Under the pieces are notes generated by a model that made no database searches, was not told the origin of the DNA, and saw only the letters and a program-made list of their open reading frames with translations. This document shows, one piece after another, positions 56,233 to 64,000 of a stretch of 64,000 nt of DNA (positions are counted from its first letter, which is position 1; each line of letters begins with the position of its first letter). Made by a program: the position numbers and the translations under genes. The DNA is taken from positions 25,371,840 to 25,435,839 of the forward strand of contig OZ005602.1 in NCBI GenBank assembly GCA_963930655.1. Direction: 5' to 3'. The DNA is from Myrica gale. Taxonomy: Eukaryota > Streptophyta > Magnoliopsida > Fagales > Myricaceae.

Positions 56233-59200
56233 TTACATCATCTGATGCTTTGCACAAGTTATATGCCAGTTGTGCATATAAAACACGTGAAATGAATAAA
56301 CTGCTATTAAATCAGAACTCGAACTGCATATCTGATGTGTATCCAAGTGCATTAAGGTGAGCTGCCATGGCTTGTTCATGGCTGGTGGGCCACACCTCAG
56401 TATCTGCAAATAAGTAGAGTTTTAGGCAGTGAGGTCAAGTGTGTCATAACCAAACTCTTGTGCAACTTTTCCATTGGAGGTTGGAAACCAACCTGGATAG
56501 CTGGGGCTGGTGCTGGGCAGTGGGTTTGAATCATCTTCTTCGATACAAACCCAATGCCACCATTCCATGCCGTAGGAGGCTGGCAATTATGGTAGAGAGT
56601 GAGCATCAGCGATAAACCTTTTAGTACTGAGCTATAGCAGTAAAACACAAGTTGCAGACCACAATGAAAGACTAGTTTTACAGGCAAGATGTATGGTTTT
56701 TCCTGTCTTTCTTGGGGCAAGGTAAAACTATTAAAGGTGAAGGACTCGAGGATTAAAACCTTCTTATCTCCAATCTGATTAGTCATTGATTGAGTAGTTT
56801 ATGCAGTATAAGAAAATTTCAAGAAGTGTTTGTGGACTGGCATTGACAGATGTGTGCACCGAGAGCATATCTTCCACGAGGTTACCAAAATAAGCACAGC
56901 AATTAAGAGGGAAAGAAATTTGAAAGGATTGTCATGGCAATATTGGAACCGACCTGATTCAAAACATAGTAGACCTTGAAACGGGTAGGGAATTTGCTCG
57001 CAAATGAATCTAGCTCTTCCTGCAGAAAGTCCGGAGCAAATGCATTCTCATCATTAGTACACCAGCCATCAGGTAAAATTAGAGTTTGGAGAAAAGAGAA
57101 AAGCTTTATAGACATAGATCTGACTTGATCTGGTATGTATATATGTATATGTTTATGGTCTTTTGTGCATGCATATTTTGTAGCCTGCTAGATTTGAAGT
57201 GCTGGTTGATATAGAAAAGAAAATATGCATAAAAATTTCATTATTACTTCAAAAGAGAAATATTGAACTGCTTGGAAACTCAAGATCAGGAGTTTTATAA
57301 CTGTTTATCTTCTTGGAGTGCAGTTAGAGGTTCATTTCCCATAGTTTTTATTTTTTTTTCTCAGAGAATGCTCTGTTCACTATGTGTAAATTAGGCATCA
57401 TTCAAGGGGTTGTTCTCGGCAGGCTTATAGGGGTTTCATGTTGGAAGGATAAATCAATTTTTCTATAGCGTGTTCCTTGAACCATTTCAAAGAGACTACT
57501 ACAGAACTGTTCTGTTGATAAGCAGGTAGCAGTGTGGAAAGCTGAGCTCTATTAGATGTTGAAGTCTTGTAAGGTTGTGGCTTTTAATGTGGTGTCGCTG
57601 AAGCTGGATCAACAGGCCTTCATATATCCTTACTGTAGGGAACAAAAGTTCATGAATCAATATGCACGTGTTCCAAGATGACAGGCTCTAGACAAATTAT
57701 TGTTACTGATTTGAGATTAAGAGTTGCTCCATCCTGATGATTGTCTATTTATAAAAGAAGCAAACTGTCGGGAGAGGATTTTGTACAAAGACAAATTATG
57801 CAAAGTGACGGCTGTAATTTAAAGAAACAAATACAACATTCCAAGGTTAGTCATGTCATTTAATGAGTCAAGTTAAGGCTGGACACGTTATTTTGTCTCC
57901 TTACCTCATTAAATGACGTGGCCAGCCTTGGAACGTTGGATTTGCATTTTTAAATCACAATCATCACTTCATATGACTTTGCACAATTTGTCTTTACACA
58001 GAATCTGTTCTCGACTGTCAACGATTGATGAACCATCTGTTTAGTTCAACTAACGTTTCCAATTCATCTGGGAAAAATTATATATGTTTTTATACATAAG
58101 TAGATGTAGATCCACAGGTACGAGTGTATTGAGAAATAAAGGTGAAAGTGAAGAAATTACCTTCAACAGTATATCATCGACACTGACATTGGCATAAATC
58201 AGATGCACATTGGTCTTATCTTTTGGGTTTTCTAGTATGGCTCGAATGAGCTGAAGCCAAAGAAAAGGTGGAAACAAATTAAAGAAAAGAGAGATTGATA
58301 TAAGAACCTTGAAACCAACAAATAGAATTGATAAGAAGAAGCAGAAGTTCTTGCTTTCTAAATGCTCACATATGTACCTGAAACATTGGGGTAATGCCGG
58401 AGCCACCGGCAAGCATTCCAAAAGATCGAGCTTGGCCAGGTTTGTATGTGAAGCTCCCCTTTTAAACATAGAAACTTAATTAGTAAAATGCTCTAACAAA
58501 GACATTAGGAAGTTTGGTTCTAAACAATATCCAGGTAATATATGGTTGATCCCAACTGATGTGGACAGGAGTTTAAAGCTGTCGTTCTTGTTTAAGATTA
58601 TAGGATCAGCTAATGCTGACCCAAAATGGGTATCCTCCATCAACCTGGATGAATAAACAGTCTTCTGCAACACCTGAAGAAAACGACAATCTTCTACGAT
58701 GATTTGGTGCTAAGAATAAAAACTTCACGACCATTGAAGATAAAAGATGAATCTCATTGGCTGCTGAAGGGAACATGGAATAACATGTCAGCTATTTGTA
58801 TAGCCCTTGAACCAAGAGGGTTAAACATGCAATCAATCATCTTCAGAAATAGAATACCTTTGGACTCGTAACAGGGAGGTAATCTCCTTCGCGCATTTCT
58901 CTGAAATGGTGGGACATCCTTCCATTGGGATACATCTATGGAAAAATCTTAATGAGGAACTGGTTTCTTAATGGCAAATACTAAATTACTAATCTCAGAA
59001 TGGAATGGTCCAGGAGGAGTTAGATATCAAAGGGAGATAGGATTGACATATACCTTTACAACCAGTTCGAAGTAACCAACATCAGAGTCCAAAGTGATCG
59101 GGGTATACGGTCTTATCACTTCTTGACCATCGCTGTCTTTTCCCCTGCGTAGATAAAGGGAAGAGATATGGGGTTTTCAATATCTGTCACTAGTCCATCA

Positions 59201-59700
59201 ACAGCCTCCTTAAGCATGCATAGAGAATTAACAATGAGAAATCTCTTGGGTGGTGAGAGATTCAAGTTTAGGAATTTATCAAAGCAACATAAAGACAGTT
59301 GGAAATCCTTTTTCGAACTATCTAAATCGATATTTAACTGGAGGAACTTCCGAAACGCTAAAACAGGGAGTATTTGAAGGAAGGAAGATCAGGGCAAGTG
59401 ACGGACAAGATTAATGGGCACTTTTGGGTGCATGAAACTTTTACTTGACAACACAATATGTTCAGATCAAAAGAGGATCAGTTTTGACTCGAACCTGCAT
59501 TTTATATGTTTTCCGACCGGAAGACCAAGAACTGAGGTAGGCGTGGGGAGAGCAAATCTGAACCTTCCAATGTTGGGGCTTATCTGAGTTTTCTCGACAA
59601 GTTTCAATTCAATGAACTTCTCAGGATTCAAGCAACCTGAACAGATATCACTGGAATGGTCATTTTGCAGACAAACAAGAATCTGAGATTCTGAGGCCAT
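56233..59700 (-). CDS. CBR1: NADH-cytochrome b5 reductase with a frameshift in its last exon
   Basis: Exons: 59495-59700, 59054-59144, 58858-58935, 58378-58458, 58161-58250, 56954-57019, 56493-56579 and 56233-56403. The FAD-binding motif RPYTP is in exon 2, the NADH-binding [14 protein letters not shown] in exon 4, [14 protein letters not shown] in exon 5, and CGPPAMNK in the last exon. The enzyme moves electrons from NADH to cytochrome b5 for fatty-acid desaturation and sterol synthesis. After CGPPAMNK one base is missing near 56370. The expected frame ([19 protein letters not shown], stop at 56312-56314) is still readable one base over, but the written frame runs on to TAA at 56233-56235. 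The usual N-terminal membrane anchor is not seen. The ATG at 59700 may be wrong, since an acceptor at 59637-59638 could join an upstream exon. Confidence 0.88.
57770..58013. repeat. MITE with arms of about 100 bp in a reductase intron
   Basis: The left arm (GGGAGAGGATTTTGTACAAA, then GACAAATTATGCAAAGTGA) and right arm (inverted, CGAGAACAGATTCTGTGTAA, then GACAAATTGTGCAAAGTCA) pair over about 100 bp, both reaching TCATTTAATGA near the centre. ACTGTC flanks both ends (57764-57769 and 58014-58019). It lies in the 1.1-kb intron of the reductase gene. Confidence 0.7.
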
Positions 59701-59814
59701 TCGATAAAACCAACATGAAGGAAAGGGAAAAAAAAATTGATTCTTTGCGTGATGAAAAGTTTTACCTTTATTTTCTCTTCATAAACGAGTATCAGGACAG
59801 GCATTTAGGAGAAA

Positions 59815-59869
59815 TGCTGGGCGTCCCGCCCGCGTCCCGCTGGGCTGACGTGGAGCGGGACGCCCAGCA
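59815..59869. other. Perfect 15-bp hairpin, possible Helitron 3' terminus (minus strand)
   Basis: TGCTGGGCGTCCCGC at 59815-59829 is exactly inverted at 59855-59869, with a 25-bp GC-rich loop. Read on the minus strand, the hairpin is followed within about 10 bases by CTCCTAA. A hairpin shortly before CTRR is how Helitrons end. The next base is A rather than the expected T, so the match is imperfect. Confidence 0.4.
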
Positions 59870-60180
59870 CACTAACCCATTTTCGTTATAATATAAACCG
59901 GTATTTTTTATTCGGACGGCTTCGTTTTGTTTTTAGACCGGACAGTCTTCATTTCAATTTTTTATTCGGACAGTCTTCGTTTCAATTTCTCCCGCGATGC
60001 TCTCTCTCAAACCGTGAAATCCCTAACCCAACAACAGCCCCCTTTTTGCGATGCTCTCTCTCAAGGTGGTTTGAAAACAAGGTTTGCTTAATTACCATAC
60101 TATTTCCAGGTTTACGATCAATTATTTGGCCTTGTTTCTGATTTTCCATTTCTGCATTTGTGCCAAATGCACCTATATAG

Positions 60181-60515
60181 GCAAAGAACATCCTGAAACT
60201 TGCACTGGAAGGAACATTGGACCCAAAAGTTGCAGTTCCTTCAAGCGACCAACAACAGCTGCTCCATACACTGAACCGAGGTGAGTGTCTGTTCTTTTTT
60301 TTTTTTTTTGTTCCTTCAGGCAACTCTTTTAAATTTTTGAAATTCTACCAATAATGGTAGTGGGTGGTAGGCACGGTTCTGAAATCTTCTGGCACTAAGA
60401 TTATTGCGAATATTATTTCTTTCTAAGTAGGAAAATATTGGTGAATATTGCAGATCTGCCAATTGCAAGAAGAAAGTCTTTGCAGAGATTCTTACAGAAG
60501 CGCAAAGAGAAGTAG
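60181..60515 (+). pseudogene. 3' end of a JAZ (jasmonate ZIM-domain) gene, 5' truncated
   Basis: Two exons with correct splice sites: 60181-60280 (AG before it, GTGAGT after it), reading AKNILKLALEG and then VAVPSSDQQQLLHTLN; and 60454-60515 (AG before it), reading DLPIARRKSLQRFLQKRKEK and TAG. LPIARR followed by SLxxFxxKR is the Jas motif, which binds COI1 and MYC2. The last residue of the motif is Lys rather than Arg. No TIFY motif or start is found in the preceding 480 bp or so, so this seems to be a severed gene end rather than a working repressor. Confidence 0.72.
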
Positions 60516-61488
60516 ACCCCGAGTTTTCTGTATGACTCTTGTGACTTTCCTCGACTCTTTCCTAGGAAACTAGTAAAAAATACTTATAACTGAAACAAAT
60601 TCAATAAAGATGGAGGAACATATGAGGCTCAATGTGCAGTCAAGTGAGTATGTACTAGAGTCCCCTGTTCTATAAGGTATGTAGCTCGATTTTCTTCCTA
60701 TTGATAATAGTTCCCTTGTTCGCATTTGATTCCACTTTTCCTACATTTAACCGCAAGTGTCAGGAAATAAATCTGAAGGCAAGTGTTTGGTTATGTCAAT
60801 TCTTTTGGTTTGTCTCTTATCTAGATTGTCTCCTGAATGTTGGCTTTTTGTTCCTTTATTTCTTGCAGCTATTCTCGATTTTGCTGATGGCTGACTACTC
60901 TTATTTTGGTTTGCTCTTCTTGCTGGGTTTGCATAAAGGCTCGCGTAGGTGTTCACTAAAATGCCTAACTAAACAGACAAAAAAGAAGGCCCCTGAATCT
61001 TGATTTGGTGGACCCTTGCGACCATCAATAAGGTTTGTAGTTTGATTTTCTTCTTCTTTATAATATCGGCATTTGTATTGTGACAATGACCATCCCCAAT
61101 TGACAATTACAATGGGCTATCATATTTAGTAAGATGATTTACTAGGTTAGTTTTTTCAGTATCTAATGCCGAATAAAGTTTTAAAGTTAGCTTTTTCAAA
61201 AATAGGAAACCTGAAATTTTTAAGTTCAACACTCATGTTCTATACTCCAAAAAAGGAGGATATACATGGTTTGCCCGGTGAAGTGGAAGTTTTAATTGAT
61301 GAAAATCATGCTCCTGGAGAGTATCTTGATTGTAATATTTTCGTCCTTGTTTTCTTTCTGTTTTATTCAGTGCTTAAAAACGTGGCAATGCCCTTTATTG
61401 CAATACATTAACTATATTAATTTAGTTACATTTTGATCATCATCCTTGGAGTTTTGAAATATTTCCATAATCAGTATTTAGACTCTGC

Positions 61489-61604
61489 GACAGATGGTGG
61501 CTTGGCAACTATCTTGAAACTTTACTTATGTTTTTCCTAGTACAAATAACAGATTTACACCTTGGTGACAGATGGTGACAGATGGTGGCTTGGCAACTAT
61601 CTTG
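61489..61604 (+). repeat. 28-bp direct repeat
   Basis: GACAGATGGTGGCTTGGCAA plus CTATCTTG is present exactly at 61489-61516 and 61577-61604, 88 bp apart. The second copy is preceded by an extra GACAGATGGT. It lies within the unassigned coding-like part of the spacer. Confidence 0.9.
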
Positions 61605-62125
61605 GGCTGAGAGCAGAGCACCTTGGACTTCACAAAGCGATATGTGTTTTGTTGGGGTGGAATACCGTTGTCCCCCAGGATACCATTACATGGGTTCATG
61701 AGGTCCTGTCCACTGCAGAAGCAATTGCAACTCTAAATGGTTTCTGGAGTACCTCTCATTTTTTCCTTATATCTACTCTTCGGACAATCGTTCTATACTC
61801 AATTTTTAAGTGCTATAATTGGTCGATATAGGATATGTTATGAAATTGGATTCGCCTAGTATTTCTCGTTCTTTATAAATCATGACAGAATTTGAAGCTT
61901 TTCTGCCCCTTTAATGCTATATTTGTATACGAAATCTTATGTCTGTTCACATGTCCAATGAAAGATTCTAGTCACTCCCGTAGAAAAGTTGGTCTTATTC
62001 GAACCTGAACGCTCTTGTGCAACTCCAGCAGATAGCAGAGGAAAAGAACTTGTCCGTCTGGGAGAGATAGAGGGAGAGAGATTGGGCAAAGACAAGGCAG
62101 TTTGTAAGTGAGATAGCTCATAACC

Positions 62126-62239
62126 ATGGCCAAGGAACAATTGGAGGTGCTAAACGCGCTCGATGTATCAGCTCTTTCTTTCGGCCATGACGCGAAAGCT
62201 GTCATTAGCACGCTTTGCTTCTTCCGACAGGGCTACTGA
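62126..62239 (+). pseudogene. Remnant of a PHT1-type phosphate transporter start
   Basis: From the ATG at 62126 the frame reads MAKEQLEVLNALDV, the characteristic opening of plant PHT1 proton-phosphate symporters. After that the likeness fades (…STLCFFRQGY against the family's GMGFFTDAYD), and TGA follows after 37 residues. Only 14 residues match well, so chance is not excluded. The transporter body (12 membrane segments) is absent from the window. Confidence 0.4.
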
Positions 62240-62661
62240 ATCAAAGAGGAAATCCACAGAGGAGATGATAGGTGAAGACACAAGAATTGAAGCAGGGGAG
62301 ATTAAGGGCAAGAGCAATTTCGCTGCTTTGCATATATCCCAAGTTAATGTACATGAAGGATTTCTACATATCAGTTTACAGGAATTCTTCTTGAGACCAA
62401 TTTCACAAGATGCCTTGCATCACTAATTTGCAAATATCGATTTACAAACTAATTTTCCCAAGAGAATCCAGAATCAATAAGAAATTGTCTTTCTCGGTTA
62501 TCGGATATATAACTAGTATGTCTCACAGATGTCAGTTTATTCAAGGATTGTGCAACACTATCTAGTGTCAAAAATGGGTTCTGCATTGGGATAGCTAATT
62601 CATAGGTTGGCAAAACCCTATCAGATCTTATCTCCAACGAAGAACTAGCTTGAAAAACCAT

Positions 62662-62812
62662 TCAGTGTGCACTGTCTCTGATCACTTCAAGATCCATGTC
62701 AGTAGGGTCAGTAGCCTGAATCTCATAGTGGACACCATCCAGCTCACGTCTAAACTTGTCTTTAGATGTGGCATAAAGCATCTTTGCACGAATTCGAGAG
62801 GATGAAGGAGAC
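62662..62812 (-). CDS. Actin-depolymerising factor, last exon only (partial)
   Basis: On the minus strand, after an AG acceptor, the exon starts with the third base of a codon and reads SPSSSRIRAKMLYATSKDKF, then RRELDGVHYEIQATDPTDMD, then LEVIRDSAH and TGA. This is the C-terminal third of a plant ADF/cofilin, including the long actin-binding helix (RIRAKMLYATSKDKFRREL). YEIQATDPT and LEVIRD are closest in pattern to the ADF5/ADF6 type. Plant ADFs bind and sever F-actin in the cytoplasm. The preceding exon is not found up to the window edge, so it lies beyond 64000 and the intron is at least 1.2 kb. Confidence 0.9.
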
Positions 62813-64000
62813 CTGATTCCAATGTCATGCAATGAATCATTAAAAATAAGATCTTAAGCCAAAGTACCCCAATAATAATGCTAATGTGCCATTGCTGTAT
62901 GACAAAAGATAAACACAATGATACAGTCACGAGCAATGAAAACTAGGATCAACTCTTGGTGCTACACAATTGCTAGAGACTTGAAAAGGCGTGTTTTGGA
63001 AAAACAAGTAGTACAAATGATGGTAGAATAAAACATGGAAAAAAGGAAAGGTAATTTTGAAAAGCTGGTAGTGACAACTACAGGAACAAATACGTGCTTG
63101 GTCACAGCAACAGTCCTTCCACAAGTACTCTCATAATCCATTTTCTCTTCAGAAAATCGAACCCAGCATAAGAAACAAAACCGCATTGTCAAAACTAGAG
63201 CTTACTTTTCTCTGTTTTCCTCAGTTGCTCAATAACAAAGCAAAAATATGGGCACCAACTTCTCATAAAAAGCCAAAGTTCAAAATCCATTAAGTAGAAA
63301 GTTTTAAATTAGAATTCAACACAAGCCTTACCCACATCAGCATCAGGAACAGATTTGAAAACATAAAGGACATTCAGTAAGATCAATTAATGCATAGGTA
63401 AAGCAACGAAATACATTAAGAACATCTAAAAATATTATCTAAAACATATCATTTGTGGCATACACCCTTTGAGGCCCTCATCTTATCTTTTAGATCTAGG
63501 TCTATATCAAATTAACCTATTTCACTTCAAACATAGACAATAGTTGAACTGAGTTCTAGAAACTTCAGAAAGTACAGTCATCCAGTCAACAAATTTCAAC
63601 CAGATTTGACATGCATAAAAATGGATGCCAGAAAAGATCAGAAAATACCTAGTCTCTTCTGATAATTTAGAAGCAAGAAACAGTTATTTCCATAATTAGG
63701 ACTGGAAACCAAATCAAATTGCATCACAAAATTGTTCCACCTAAACTTCCCAAATTTTTCAAAATCAAATAAGGTGAATCATAAAAAGCTATTAGTTCCT
63801 CTTTAGCTAACAAGATACTCATCACAACTCGTCATAGATGATCAACAATGGTCTTCCCATGTAACAGCCGATATAATGATGAATGCTATGAGACGGCATG
63901 GTGATATCTAGAAAATAATTCAGACGTCTACGGCCCTACAATTAAATACCACAAAATCCAATCCTGCAGCAAGGTCTGAATCAATCAAGGAAACAAATCA
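62813..64000 (-). other. Probable intron of the ADF gene
   Basis: It is AT-rich and lies between the last ADF exon and the window edge. No exon of the ADF family (for example the block before IAW) was found on the minus strand, and no other gene was recognised. Short open frames near 62930-63190 have no family resemblance. Confidence 0.5.

Larger units (their letters stand above)
59701..62661. other. Gene-fragment-rich spacer between the reductase and ADF genes
   Basis: Apart from the hairpin, JAZ and phosphate-transporter remnants entered separately, there are protein-like stretches I cannot assign: KKEDIHGLPGEVEVLIDEN near 61247-61315 and LGLHKAICVLLGWNTVVPQD near 61617-61700, both on the plus strand. 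The tract GATGCTCTCTCTCAA occurs twice (about 59996 and 60051). The mix of unrelated gene pieces is unusual for ordinary spacer DNA. Confidence 0.5.

Noticed and set aside
61562-61831. Plus-strand frame with LGLHKAICVLLGWNTVVPQD as a gene
   Set aside because: Protein-like but too short, with no start context and no family match; mentioned only as a possible captured fragment.

Overview
This is nuclear DNA from a flowering plant. The genes have many short exons with GT-AG introns, most coding frames match well-known plant families (SERRATE, FAR1-related, WRINKLED1, JAZ), and the AT-rich non-coding DNA is full of small transposon remnants. The family features fit a eudicot. The species cannot be fixed from the sequence alone, and no RNA gene or CRISPR array was recognised.

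Layout, left to right. 1-1571: the 3' part of a LINE-type retroelement. 2212-8148 (+): SERRATE, with its first exon(s) lying before the window. 10423-17105 (-): a FAR1-RELATED SEQUENCE gene whose long last intron holds a complete miniature LTR element (TRIM) and a truncated LINE. 18.3-21.8 kb: repeat remnants. 21831-26899 (-): WRINKLED1, with its 9-nt microexon. 27.1-31.2 kb: foldback and SINE-like repeats. 31238-37300 (-): an uncharacterised plant protein. 40158-41466: a hAT transposon carrying a spliced-looking piece of APC2. 41728-47093 (+): ESCRT-II subunit VPS36. 49075-53104 (+): NUFIP, interrupted by an in-frame TAG. 53914-55681: a Mutator-like element with arms of over 300 bp and a 9-bp target duplication, carrying gene-like DNA. 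56233-59700 (-): NADH-cytochrome b5 reductase with a frameshift in its last exon. 59.8-62.3 kb: an assortment of gene remnants (end of a JAZ gene, start of a phosphate transporter) beside a strong hairpin. 62662-62812 (-): last exon of an actin-depolymerising factor.

The genes do not form a pathway; they are ordinary neighbours on a plant chromosome. SERRATE and NUFIP act in RNA processing, FRS and WRI1 are transcription factors, VPS36 sorts membrane cargo, the reductase feeds electrons to cytochrome b5, and ADF remodels actin. The unusual content lies in the transposons: at least two DNA elements, and possibly a third, carry pieces of host genes, and target-site duplications of 15, 12, 9, 8 and 5 bp define five insertions cleanly. 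Three resident genes (NUFIP, the reductase and possibly the uncharacterised gene) have apparent reading-frame defects that need read-level confirmation.
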